Positions 1 to 6,749 of a stretch of 16,122 nt of DNA are shown here, one piece after another (within the stretch, counting starts at the first letter, position 1; each line of letters opens with the position of its first letter). The DNA lies in NCBI GenBank assembly GCA_023388385.1, contig JAEWGK010000204.1, forward strand, positions 1-16,122, given 5' to 3'. The stretch comes from Actinomycetes bacterium. Its GTDB lineage: Bacteria > Actinomycetota > Actinomycetes > Mycobacteriales > Mycobacteriaceae. The notes beneath the pieces were generated by a model. It was not told where the DNA came from. It saw only the letters and a program-made list of their open reading frames with translations, and made no database searches. Both the position numbers and the translations under genes were made by a program.

Positions 1-108
1 CCTGCGTCCGCGGCCCAGGATCCTCGGCAGCCGCCGCGCCGGCCGGTGCACCGGCCGGTGCACCGGCCGGCGCGGCGGCTGCCGAGGATCCTGGGCCGCG
101 GACGCAGG
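1..108. repeat. Perfect 108-bp palindrome at the window edge
   Basis: Bases 1-54 are the exact reverse complement of bases 55-108, with the centre at ccgg|ccgg. The middle (39-70) is a 12-bp tandem unit, ccggccggtgca, repeated 2.7 times and itself palindromic. The palindrome begins at base 1, so its true outer limit cannot be seen. It lies in the low-complexity linker of dnaX. It could be real, or it could be a contig-end fold-back. Confidence 0.95.
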
Positions 109-230
109 CGGACGAGGAACGCGAGTACATCGACGCCGCCCAGAGCCAACCCGGCTCGCTCGATCACCGCTCCCAGCGCGAGGTCGTCATCGAGATGCTG
201 CAGAAGGAGCTCGGCGCCCGGCTGGTCTAG
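3..230 (+). CDS. dnaX: DNA polymerase III gamma/tau subunit, C-terminal end (partial)
   Basis: The frame is open from the window edge to a TAG at 228-230 and gives 75 residues. It starts with an alanine/proline/glycine-rich linker made of APAG repeats, followed by an acidic stretch and the ending DHRSQREVVIEMLQKELGARLV. Such an ending (a DHR/S..VAIELLQKELGA-type tail) is what I expect of actinobacterial DnaX, the clamp-loader subunit that joins polymerase cores to the sliding-clamp loader. The location just upstream of ybaB and recR supports this, since dnaX-ybaB-recR is a widely conserved order. The first ~54 bases are the left arm of a perfect palindrome, so the linker before about residue 18 may be an assembly fold-back and not real coding sequence. 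The ATPase domains lie outside the window. The identification rests on the tail and the context. Confidence 0.75.
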   Translation, partial: CVRGPGSSAAAAPAGAPAGAPAGAAAAEDPGPRTQADEEREYIDAAQSQPGSLDHRSQREVVIEMLQKELGARLV

Positions 231-301
231 CGTGGCCGCGGCGACGGCCCGCGATCCGCGACGGCCCGCGATCCACGGCGGGCGCGTGCCGGGTGCGCCG
301 G

Positions 302-307
302 TAGACT
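302..307 (+). promoter_or_regulatory. Candidate -10 box for ybaB-recR
   Basis: TAGACT fits the corynebacterial -10 pattern TAnAnT and lies about 95 nt before the ybaB start, in the 171-nt dnaX-ybaB gap. No good -35 box is visible 16-18 nt upstream, which is common in this group. The identical hexamer is the probable -10 of murT in this window. ybaB may also be transcribed from dnaX. Confidence 0.35.
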
Positions 308-401
308 TACAGCAGCGAACGACGCCCCGGCACGGCATCGCGCAGCGCGTGATCCGGCCGGGGCGCCATGAAATCCCGCACCCCACGGAAGGACCAGCTC
401 G

Positions 402-737
402 ATGAGCCAGCCCGACATGAACGCCATCCTCCAGCAGGCCCAGCAGATGCAGGCGCAGCTGCAGGCCGCCCAGCAGGAGATCGTCAACTCCACCGTCGAG
501 GGCGAGGCCGGCAACGGCCTCGTGCGCGTCTCCATGACCGGCGGCGGCGAGGTCAAGGACATCACCATCGACCCGCAGGTCGTCGACCCGGAGGACGTCG
601 AGACGCTGCAGGACCTCATCGTCGGCGCGTTCACCGACGCCACCGGCAAGGTCGGCCTGCTGGCCGAGCAGAAGATGGGCCCGCTGTCCCAGGGCTTCGG
701 CGGTCTCGGCGACGGCATGCCGGGCCTCGGCCTCTAG
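402..737 (+). CDS. ybaB: YbaB/EbfC family nucleoid-associated protein
   Basis: This 111-residue protein has the YbaB/EbfC architecture. It opens with a glutamine-rich helix ([20 protein letters not shown], residues 6-25), then a small beta core with [21 protein letters not shown] (about 38-58), then a helix with the [12 protein letters not shown] segment (about 69-80) and a glycine-rich tail. Family members are dimers that bind DNA and affect nucleoid structure and gene expression. The ATG at 402 is preceded by a good ribosome site, ggaagga, at 387-393 with 8-nt spacing; an in-frame ATG at 417 has no such site. recR follows after 21 nt, so the two are probably cotranscribed, as in many bacteria. 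Length is normal for the family. Confidence 0.93.
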   Translation: MSQPDMNAILQQAQQMQAQLQAAQQEIVNSTVEGEAGNGLVRVSMTGGGEVKDITIDPQVVDPEDVETLQDLIVGAFTDATGKVGLLAEQKMGPLSQGFGGLGDGMPGLGL

Positions 738-758
738 CGCGGGGGCAGATAGCCGACC

Positions 759-1406
759 GTGTTCGAAGGACCGCTCCAGGACCTCATCGACGAGCTCTCG
801 CGCCTGCCGGGCATCGGCCCGAAGGGCGCGCAGCGCATCGCCCTCCACCTGCTCAAGCAGGAGCCGGAGGACGTCGCCCGCCTGCAGGGCGCGCTGTCGC
901 GGGTGCGCGAGGGGGTCCGCTTCTGCCGCATCTGCGGCAACATCTCCGAGGGCGAGGTGTGCCGCCACTGCCTCGATCGCAAGCGCGACCGGGGCCTCGT
1001 CTGCGTCGTCGAGGAGGCCCGGGACATTCAGGCCATCGAGCGCACCGGCGAGTTCCGCGGCCGCTACCACGTCCTCGGCGGGGCGCTGGACCCGCTGGGC
1101 GGCATCGGGCCGAACCAGCTGAACATCCGCACGCTGCTGCAGCGCATCGGCGGCGTGCTGCCCGACATCCCGACCGTCGACGACCCGTCGGTCAACGAGG
1201 ACCCGCCGGAGATCACCGAGGTCATCATCGCCACCGACCCCAACACCGAGGGCGAGGCGACGGCCACCTACCTGGCGAAGCTCCTCCGCGACTTCCCGGG
1301 CCTGACCGTCTCCCGGCTGGCGTCCGGCATGCCGCTCGGCGGCGATCTGGAGTTCGTCGACGAGCTCACGCTGTCGCGGGCCCTGACCGGGCGGCTCACG
1401 CTGTAA
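759..1406 (+). CDS. recR: Recombination mediator protein RecR
   Basis: RecR works with RecO (and RecF) to load RecA onto SSB-coated single-stranded DNA at gaps and stalled forks. The 215-residue product has all three family parts: an N-terminal helix-hairpin-helix ([20 protein letters not shown], about 13-32), a four-cysteine zinc finger (C56, C59, C68, C71 in FCRICGN...GEVCRHC) and a Toprim domain from about residue 80 ([11 protein letters not shown], then [19 protein letters not shown]). The start is GTG at 759, chosen because [18 protein letters not shown] is the usual RecR beginning and a G-rich site (gggggcag, 741-748) lies in front. It sits 21 nt behind ybaB. It ends in TAA and converges on gatD with a 20-nt gap. 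Confidence 0.96.
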   Translation: MFEGPLQDLIDELSRLPGIGPKGAQRIALHLLKQEPEDVARLQGALSRVREGVRFCRICGNISEGEVCRHCLDRKRDRGLVCVVEEARDIQAIERTGEFRGRYHVLGGALDPLGGIGPNQLNIRTLLQRIGGVLPDIPTVDDPSVNEDPPEITEVIIATDPNTEGEATATYLAKLLRDFPGLTVSRLASGMPLGGDLEFVDELTLSRALTGRLTL

Positions 1407-1420
1407 GGGCGGGGCCGCCC
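1407..1420. terminator. Small GC hairpin between convergent recR and gatD
   Basis: gggcgg-gg-ccgccc begins directly after the recR stop codon and lies before the end of gatD. With a realistic loop the stem is only 4-5 bp and there is no T-run on either strand. The position suits a bidirectional terminator, but the structure is weak. Confidence 0.3.
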
Positions 1421-1426
1421 CAGTCC

Positions 1427-2218
1427 CTACCGCTCGGACTTCGGCCGCGGCCGGGCCGTGATGCGCTCTTCGCGCAGCTTGTCGATGACGGGCAGGTCCA
1501 GCGGCTCCAGCGACCCGGGCTCGACCCCCATGGCGCGGGCGAGCAGCAGATCGGCGAGCTCCGGGTTGCGGGCCAGGCAGGGGCCGTGCAGGTAGGTGCA
1601 GACGATGCTGCCCTGCACCGCACCCTCGGCGCCGCCGCCGGGGACGTCGCGGCCGGGGTCCTCGGGGTCGACGACGCGCTCGGGGCCCTCGTTGCCCCAG
1701 CCGCGGACGACGGTGCCCAGCGGGCGGGCGTCGGGGCCGAGGATGGTGGAGCCCTGGTGGTTCTCGAAGCCCGTCAGCCTCTGCGACAGCAGGTCGGAGA
1801 CGGGCACGGTGCGCAGTTCGCCGATGGCGCGGACGGGCAGGGAGCCTGTCTCGCAGTCGACGAGGCCGAGGCCCTCGACCTCGCGGCCGCCGGCGCGGAA
1901 GGTACGGCCGAAGATCTGGAAGCCGGCGCAGATGGCCAGGATCTGCCGTCCGGCCGCGGCGGCGCGGCGGATGCCGCCGTCCTTCGCCAGGTGCTCGACG
2001 GCGATGGTCTGGGCGACGTCCTCGCCGCCGCCGACGGTGTACATGTCCAGGCCCTCGGGGACGGCGTCGCCGAGGCGGACGGGGACGACCTCGGCGCGGA
2101 TGCCGCGCATCTCGGCGCGGCGGCGCAGGACGAGGGCGTTGCCGTCGTCGCCGTAGGTGCCCAGGACGTCGGGCAGGATCAGGCCGATGGAGAGATCGGC
2201 GGTTCCGGTGCCGGTCAT
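1427..2218 (-). CDS. gatD: Lipid II isoglutaminyl synthase, glutaminase subunit GatD
   Basis: GatD releases ammonia from glutamine, and MurT uses it to amidate the alpha-carboxylate of D-glutamate in the lipid II stem peptide, giving D-isoglutamine at the cytoplasmic membrane face. The 263-residue product is a class I glutamine amidotransferase-like protein of the CobB/CobQ type. The nucleophile is C97 in AICAGFQIFG, and the conserved histidine is H211 in TYLHGPCLARNPELAD; the YGDDGN motif lies at 22-27. The ATG at 2218 overlaps the murT stop codon by four bases (ATGA), and the site aggagga lies 4 nt upstream (2223-2229). This points to translational coupling in a murT-gatD operon. The frame stays open further upstream inside murT, but that extension is arginine-rich shadow sequence. 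Genes of this type are often annotated cobQ-like; the murT partner settles the role. Confidence 0.93.
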   Translation of the reverse strand: MTGTGTADLSIGLILPDVLGTYGDDGNALVLRRRAEMRGIRAEVVPVRLGDAVPEGLDMYTVGGGEDVAQTIAVEHLAKDGGIRRAAAAGRQILAICAGFQIFGRTFRAGGREVEGLGLVDCETGSLPVRAIGELRTVPVSDLLSQRLTGFENHQGSTILGPDARPLGTVVRGWGNEGPERVVDPEDPGRDVPGGGAEGAVQGSIVCTYLHGPCLARNPELADLLLARAMGVEPGSLEPLDLPVIDKLREERITARPRPKSER

Positions 2219-3513
2219 GCGCTCCTCCTGTCGTCGGCGCGCTTCTCGATGGCCTTCTTCAGGTCCCGGAACGCGGTGTAGTTGGCCAGGACCTCGACGC
2301 GCCCGGGCGGGCAGGCGGCGATGGCGCGCAGCGGGTCGTGGATGAGCTCGTTGTCGATGCCGCCGTAGGTGAGGCGGACGGAGAGGTCGGTGCCGCGCTC
2401 GCCGGCGGCCTTGACGGCGATGTCGCCGAAGTCCTCGAAGACGACGTCCCACAGCCAGGAGAGATCCTCACCGTCGGCGACGTGGCCGTTGACGGCGATG
2501 ACGACGCCGTCGGCGGTGCGGTCGACCATCGACAGGGCCTCCTGCCATCCGGCGGGGTTCTTCGCCAGCAGCATGCGGATGTCGTGGTCGCCGACGCGGA
2601 CGGTGGAGTAGCGGCCGGCGACGTTGTCGACGGTCTCGGTGGCGCGCAGCGCGGTGCGGGTCTCGGCGCCGAGCTCGACGGCGGCGGCGGTGGCCAGGGT
2701 GGCGTTGCCGCGGTTGGCGTTGCCGGGCAGCGTGAGGTTCAGCGGCTCGGTGGTGCCGTAGGGCGTCACGACGCCCTCCTCCGTGATCCGCCACGCCGGC
2801 GTCGGGCGGCGGAACTCGGAGCCGTCGGGCAGCGGCTTGACGGCGTACCAGTCGCCGTCGGACTGGATGATGGGCCCGCCGGTGCGGGGGCTGGAGGTCG
2901 CGTCGTTGATCCAGCCGCCGCCGGCGGACACCCACACGACGTTCGGCGCGTCCCAGGCGGCCGAGGCGATGAGCGGGTCATCGCAGTTGGCCACGACGAC
3001 GGCGTCCGGGTTGGCGTCGACGGCGTCGCGCAGCGACCGCTCGATCTTGTTGATCTCGCCGACGCGGTCCAGCTGGTCGCGCGACAGGTTGAGCAGCACG
3101 AGCACCCTGGTGTTCAGCGCCGCCGCGATGTGGGCGACATGCAGCTCGTCGACCTCGAGGACGAGGGCGTCGGCGTCGGGGGTCGCCATGAGCGCGCTGA
3201 TGACGCCGGCGTCCATGTTGTCGCCGCCCTCGTTCGTCGCGACGCTCCTGCCGGTCGCGCGCATCGCCGTCGCCAGCATGCGCGTGGTGGTGGACTTGCC
3301 GTTCGTGCCGGTGACGATGGCCGCCGGCCGTCCCGCGCCGAGGTTGCCGAGGACGCCGGGGTCGATCTTCTCCGCGATGAGGCCGCCGATCATGCCGCCC
3401 GCGCCGCGCCCCGTCGTGCGGGACGCCCAGGTCGCGGTGCGCGCTGCGGCCACCGCGAGCCTGGTTCGCAGGCCGCGGCGGCCGCCGCCGGATCGTGTGT
3501 CGTTCGTGGGCAT
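2215..3513 (-). CDS. murT: Lipid II isoglutaminyl synthase, Mur ligase subunit MurT
   Basis: MurT is the ATP-dependent Mur-ligase-like partner of GatD in D-glutamate amidation of lipid II. The 432 residues show the P-loop GTNGKSTT (69-76), the acidic motif LEVDE (119-123), NLSRDQLDRVGE (142-153), the NxNRGNA motif of the Mur middle domain (265-271), and a C-terminal DUF1727-type domain with KNPAGWQEAL (318-327) and the conserved DLSWLWD (350-356). Oddly, where characterised Staphylococcus and Streptococcus MurT proteins carry a Cys4 zinc ribbon, this protein reads SSPRTGG (207-213) and DWYAVKPLPDGSEFRRPTP (221-239) with no cysteine. Its only cysteines are C177 and C401. The ATG at 3513 has no ribosome site but lies 7 nt after a TAGACT -10 box, so a leaderless mRNA is likely. 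gatD follows with a 4-nt overlap. Confidence 0.94.
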   Translation of the reverse strand: MPTNDTRSGGGRRGLRTRLAVAAARTATWASRTTGRGAGGMIGGLIAEKIDPGVLGNLGAGRPAAIVTGTNGKSTTTRMLATAMRATGRSVATNEGGDNMDAGVISALMATPDADALVLEVDELHVAHIAAALNTRVLVLLNLSRDQLDRVGEINKIERSLRDAVDANPDAVVVANCDDPLIASAAWDAPNVVWVSAGGGWINDATSSPRTGGPIIQSDGDWYAVKPLPDGSEFRRPTPAWRITEEGVVTPYGTTEPLNLTLPGNANRGNATLATAAAVELGAETRTALRATETVDNVAGRYSTVRVGDHDIRMLLAKNPAGWQEALSMVDRTADGVVIAVNGHVADGEDLSWLWDVVFEDFGDIAVKAAGERGTDLSVRLTYGGIDNELIHDPLRAIAACPPGRVEVLANYTAFRDLKKAIEKRADDRRSA

Positions 3514-3520
3514 GGGGTGA

Positions 3521-3551
3521 AGTCTAGTGCGCGGCGGGGCGCCGTCGTCAC
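3521..3551 (-). promoter_or_regulatory. Probable murT-gatD promoter giving a leaderless mRNA
   Basis: Read on the minus strand, gtgacg (3546-3551) is followed by a 19-nt spacer and TAGACT (3521-3526, TAnAnT type). Only seven bases (tcacccc) separate the -10 box from the murT ATG, so transcription should start at or next to the A of ATG. There is no Shine-Dalgarno sequence. The promoter fills the 42-nt gap after the ABC permease gene, so murT-gatD can be expressed apart from the exporter cassette. Confidence 0.55.
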
Positions 3552-3555
3552 GCGT

Positions 3556-4449
3556 TTACGACATGACGGGCCGCCGCCGGCCGAGGTGCGCGCCGGCCAG
3601 CAGCACCGCGCACGCCCCCGCGACCCACGCCGCGCAGATCCACGCCTGGTGCGACGGATCGGGGACGTCCAGGACGGTGCGAGCCGGCGAATCGTCGAAG
3701 CCCACCGCCGCCTGCGCGAAGCGCGTCAGGGGGTTGTGGCGCGCGATGGGCTGGACGGCCCCCGCGAAGCCGTCGACCGGCACCATGCCGCCGTTGAGGA
3801 ACGTGAGCACCATGACCAGCGGCATCGCGCCCATCGCGGACTCCGGCGCCGCACCGACGGCCCCGATGAGCACCGTCAGCGACGCCGCGGCGAGCGCCCC
3901 GCCCACGAGCGTCGCGGCGAGCCACGCGGCGCCCGCCCACTCGTGGAGGCGCAGCCCCAGCAGGAACGCCATGACCAGCACCGACAGCCCCGCCGCCAGC
4001 GACCGCAGGACGGCGAACGCCCACGTCGCGGCGATCATGGGGGCGGTGCCGCGCGGGGTCGTCGCGATGCGCGCGGCGATGCCCCGGTCGCGCTCGCGGA
4101 TGTCGTGCGCGGCGGCGGAGACCGCGTTCATCAGCTGCGACGCCAGCACGAGCATCACCGCCAGCGGCAGCGGGTCGAGCTCCGGCAGGCCCTGCGCGGC
4201 GGCCATGAAGTCGCCGAAGAGCGCGCGCATGATGGCGTACATCAGCGCGGGCGTGACGACGGCGTTCGCCATCGCCGCACGGTCGCGCCGGCCGCCGACG
4301 ACGAAGCGCCGCAGGTTCGCCGCCGCCGCCGCCGCGAAGGACGGCCCGGCCGGCGTCGCGTGGGCGGCCGCGATGCCGGCCGGGGCGGCGGCCGCGCCGG
4401 GTACCGCGTGCGCGGCGGCGGTTCGGGCAGGCGTGATCGGATCAGGCAT
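3556..4449 (-). CDS. ABC-2 type (DrrB-like) exporter permease, second subunit
   Basis: This 297-residue membrane protein has about six hydrophobic segments after an alanine-rich N-terminal stretch of about 35 residues. Among them are LPLAVMLVLASQLMNAVSAAA, a TWAFAVLRSLAAGLSVLVMAFLLG segment, and a final segment near WICAAWVAGACAVLLAGAHLG. The pattern, with a charged cytoplasmic turn (HDIRERDRGIAARIATTPRG) and the NPLTRFAQA segment near the end, is typical of ABC-2 permeases of the daunorubicin-resistance DrrB type. It would form the membrane channel with the preceding permease and be driven by the ATPase of the same cassette. Its ATG overlaps the end of the upstream permease by 8 nt and has AGGAGG at 4454-4459. 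The substrate cannot be told from the sequence. It is the last gene of the cassette. Confidence 0.85.
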   Translation of the reverse strand: MPDPITPARTAAAHAVPGAAAAPAGIAAAHATPAGPSFAAAAAANLRRFVVGGRRDRAAMANAVVTPALMYAIMRALFGDFMAAAQGLPELDPLPLAVMLVLASQLMNAVSAAAHDIRERDRGIAARIATTPRGTAPMIAATWAFAVLRSLAAGLSVLVMAFLLGLRLHEWAGAAWLAATLVGGALAAASLTVLIGAVGAAPESAMGAMPLVMVLTFLNGGMVPVDGFAGAVQPIARHNPLTRFAQAAVGFDDSPARTVLDVPDPSHQAWICAAWVAGACAVLLAGAHLGRRRPVMS

Positions 4450-5230
4450 CGCCCCTCCTCGAGAGCGCCGTGGTGAAGCCCCACGCCGCGACGGCGGCCA
4501 TGACGACCAGCCAGACCGCCGCCTCGACGGCCGTGCCGCCGAGGTCGCGCCCGGCGACGAGGTCGCGGGCCGTCTCCAGGATGGGGGACAGCGGAACGTG
4601 CCGGATGACGGGCGCGACCGCGTCGGGAAGCGCGTCCGCCGGCACGAACGCCGTGGAGAACATGATGATGACCAGCACCAGCCCCTGCAGCGTCGTGGCC
4701 GTCGATGACGGCGTGCGCGTCAGCAGGCACAGCCCGTCCGCCGCCGCGGAGAACACGACGGTCAGCAGCGCGAACAGCACGACGAGCGCCGCGATGGAAC
4801 CCGGCCCGCCCTCGAAGCGCACGCCGAGCAGCAGCGCCACGACCAGCACGATGCCGCCGGACCACACCATGCGGCCCAGGTCCGCCAGCAGCCGGCCGGC
4901 GACGATGGCCCACGCCGGGCAGCGCGTCGTCAGCGCGCGGGCGTGGATGCTGCGCTCGTGATCCAGCGCCACCGGCAGCGACGAGCCGGCGGCCGTGAAC
5001 ACGATCGCCTGCATCACGCCCGCGGGGAACAGGAACGACGCGTAGTCGACGCCCACTGCGTCCGCGGCCTTCGAGAACGTCGCGTAGAACGCCACCATGA
5101 ACAGGCCCGGGATGACGATCGCGCTGGTCATCACCGCGCGGTTGCGCAGGGTGCGCATGGTGTCCCGCTGTGCGACGGCCACCACGGCATTCAGCGCCCG
5201 CGCCGCCCCGGTGGCGGTCAGCGCGTTCAT
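4442..5230 (-). CDS. ABC-2 type (DrrB-like) exporter permease, first subunit
   Basis: This 262-residue integral membrane protein starts with a cytoplasmic helix (AVAQRDTMRTLRNRAVMTSAI) leading into about six membrane segments, including IVIPGLFMVAFYATF, GIVLVVALLLGV, a long LVVLFALLTVVFSAAADGLCLL stretch and a last helix near AAVWLVVMAAVAAWGF. The loop LDHERSIHARALTTRCPAWAIVAGRLLADLGRM matches the ABC-2 permease signature position, where family members read like ..ERERGTLERLLTTPVSR..L..GK. The two permeases differ in sequence, so they probably form a heterodimer. The ATG overlaps the ATPase stop by 4 nt (ATGA), and a near-perfect ribosome site, GGAGGTGA, lies at 5237-5244. This is strong evidence of coupled expression. 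Confidence 0.87.
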   Translation of the reverse strand: MNALTATGAARALNAVVAVAQRDTMRTLRNRAVMTSAIVIPGLFMVAFYATFSKAADAVGVDYASFLFPAGVMQAIVFTAAGSSLPVALDHERSIHARALTTRCPAWAIVAGRLLADLGRMVWSGGIVLVVALLLGVRFEGGPGSIAALVVLFALLTVVFSAAADGLCLLTRTPSSTATTLQGLVLVIIMFSTAFVPADALPDAVAPVIRHVPLSPILETARDLVAGRDLGGTAVEAAVWLVVMAAVAAWGFTTALSRRGDA

Positions 5231-6381
5231 CGCCCGTCACCTCCCGCGGCCGAGCCGGGGGCTTCCGCCGTCTCTCCGGTCCCGCCGGCCACGTCGCCGG
5301 CGCCCGCGATGGCGAAGAAGACGTCGTCGAGCGTCGGGGCGCTCAGCGCGACATCGGCGATGGCGTCGTCGTCGCCCTCCCACGCGCCGAGCGCGGCGAG
5401 CAGGGTGCGATGTCCGTCGGGGGCGTCGATGCGGACGACGGGGCCGTCGTCACGCGCGGGCAACCCGCGGGCGGTGAGCGTCTCCGCGAACCGCGAGGCG
5501 TCGGCGGGGTCTGACATGGTGACCACGCAGACGCTGCGGCCATAGCGCTCCTTGAGCTCCGCGGGAGTGCCCTCGTCGAGGACGCGGCCCTCCGCGAGCA
5601 CGGCGACGCGGTCGGCGAGCTCGTCGGCCTCCTCGAGGTACTGGGTGGTCAGGAGGATGGCCGTGCCGTCGGCCGCCAGGTCCCGGATCATGTCCCACAT
5701 GCCCGCGCGGGCCGTCGGGTCCAGGCCGGTCGTCGGCTCGTCGAGGAAGAGCAGCGCGGGCGGGACCATGAGGCTCGCCGCGATGTCGAGGCGGCGGCGC
5801 ATGCCGCCGGAGTACTGCGAAACCAGGCGATCCGCCGCGTTGACCAGGTCGAAGCCGTCCAGCAGCGCACCGGCGCGCTCCTGCGCGGCCGTGCGGGCGA
5901 GGCCCATGAGGCGACCGAAGAACACGAGGTTCTCCCGGCCCGTGAGCTCCTCGTCCACCGCCGCGTACTGGCCGGTCAGGGCGATGGAGGCGCGGACGCC
6001 CGCGGGGTCGTCGGCGAGGTCGTGGCCGGCGACCGTCACCGTGCCGCCCGAGGCCGGGACGAGCGTGGCCAGGACGTTGACCAGCGTCGTCTTGCCCGCG
6101 CCGTTGGCGCCGAGCACCGCGACGATGCCGCCCCGGGGGATGGCGAGGTCGACGCCGCGGAGGATCTCCGCGCGCTTCCGTCCCTTGCCCAGGTGGCAGC
6201 GCAGGCCGCGGACGTCGAGGACGGGGTCGCCTCCGGTTCCCGCGGCCGCCTCGTCGTTCGCGGCCGCCTCGTGGCCCGCGGCGGGTGCGGTGGCTTCGGT
6301 GCGGCGGGCTCTGCCGTCTGCTGCGGATGCGGTGCGGTCGGCCGTGCGATTCGGCCCGGATGGCCCAAACTTGGTGCGCAT
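5227..6381 (-). CDS. DrrA-like ABC transporter ATP-binding protein
   Basis: The 384-residue nucleotide-binding subunit powers the two ABC-2 permeases encoded right after it. It carries Walker A GANGAGKTT (91-99), the Q-loop at Q138 (LTGQYAAVDEELTGRENL), the signature YSGGMRRRLDIA (190-201), Walker B LLFLDEPTTGLD (210-221) and TTQYLEEADELADR (245-258). Glutamine in place of the switch histidine in TTQYLEEAD is usual for the DrrA drug-exporter branch, as is the C-terminal domain ending in PTLDDVFFAIAG (about 349-360). The first ~50 residues are alanine-rich and low in complexity, longer than in most relatives. The start is nevertheless supported by agga about 8 nt upstream and an AT-rich promoter-like region. 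Efflux of a lipophilic compound or an antibiotic is the usual role; the substrate here is unknown. Confidence 0.92.
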   Translation of the reverse strand: MRTKFGPSGPNRTADRTASAADGRARRTEATAPAAGHEAAANDEAAAGTGGDPVLDVRGLRCHLGKGRKRAEILRGVDLAIPRGGIVAVLGANGAGKTTLVNVLATLVPASGGTVTVAGHDLADDPAGVRASIALTGQYAAVDEELTGRENLVFFGRLMGLARTAAQERAGALLDGFDLVNAADRLVSQYSGGMRRRLDIAASLMVPPALLFLDEPTTGLDPTARAGMWDMIRDLAADGTAILLTTQYLEEADELADRVAVLAEGRVLDEGTPAELKERYGRSVCVVTMSDPADASRFAETLTARGLPARDDGPVVRIDAPDGHRTLLAALGAWEGDDDAIADVALSAPTLDDVFFAIAGAGDVAGGTGETAEAPGSAAGGDGR

Positions 6382-6406
6382 TACTTATTCCTGAATAGGG
6401 GTCGCA

Positions 6407-6447
6407 ATTATGGGCGCAACGGTACCCCGCAGGTCGAGGGGCGTCAA
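6407..6447 (-). promoter_or_regulatory. Candidate promoter region of the ABC exporter cassette
   Basis: On the minus strand TTGACG (6442-6447) is followed after 17 nt by TACCGT (6419-6424), which keeps only the outer bases of a -10 box. A second, better -10-like hexamer, CATAAT, lies at 6407-6412. Both are within 70 nt of the ATPase start, in one of the few AT-rich patches of the window. Which one is used cannot be decided from sequence. Confidence 0.4.
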
Positions 6448-6509
6448 GGCGCGACTTCGTCACGGCGTAAAAACGGGAGAGTGCGGCCTCAACCTCTGAG
6501 GCGAGCGGG

Positions 6510-6642
6510 CCTCGGTTTCGATGTCGCCGGAGGTCTTCGGAAGGCCGCGAGAGACGCTGAAACCGAGGAAATCGGCCCAAAATCCTCGGTTTCAGCGTCG
6601 ATCCGGGGCCTGGCCGGGGCGCTGGATGACACCGAAACCGAG
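6510..6642. repeat. Nested inverted repeat built from four ctcggtttc-type elements
   Basis: The inner pair is a perfect 17-bp inverted repeat: gacgctgaaaccgagga (6553-6569) and its complement (6583-6599), separated by a 13-nt loop. The outer pair uses a slightly different version, ctcggtttcgatgtc (6511-6525) and gacaccgaaaccgag (6628-6642), complementary at 14 of 15 positions. The two pairs are thus nested, and all four arms share the core ctcggtttc/gaaaccgag. No T-run follows on either strand, so a simple terminator is not a good fit. It may be a cruciform, a set of operator half-sites, or a dispersed palindromic repeat unit. Confidence 0.9.
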
Positions 6643-6709
6643 ACCATCACATGGCCTGGTCAGGCGGGGTGGCGGAATCGCCGCAGCGACGGCTGGGCCG
6701 GGCATGCGT

Positions 6710-6749
6710 GGGGCTGGTGGGGTCGGTGGGGTGCGTGGGGTCTGCGGGG
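6710..6749 (+). repeat. Five G4 runs at exact 9-nt period (putative G-quadruplex)
   Basis: The plus strand has gggg at 6710-6713, 6719-6722, 6728-6731, 6737-6740 and 6746-6749, each separated by exactly five bases (ctggt, tcggt, tgcgt, tctgc). This meets the usual four-run G-quadruplex rule with one run to spare. It lies 14 nt past the stop codon of the DnaQ-like gene. The transcript of that gene would carry the C-rich strand. Confidence 0.85.

Noticed and set aside
417..737. Alternative ybaB start at the ATG at 417
   Set aside because: The ATG at 402 has the ribosome site at the right distance; 417 has none.
368..2281. A 637-codon open frame on the plus strand across ybaB, recR and gatD
   Set aside because: It overlaps three well-recognised genes in another frame and its composition is Arg/Ala/Gly-rich without any domain; long shadow frames are usual at this GC content.
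2338..4476. A 712-codon open frame antisense to murT and a permease gene
   Set aside because: It has no ribosome site and no domain, and reads as Val/Asp/Arg/Gly repeats produced by the antisense of GC-biased codons.
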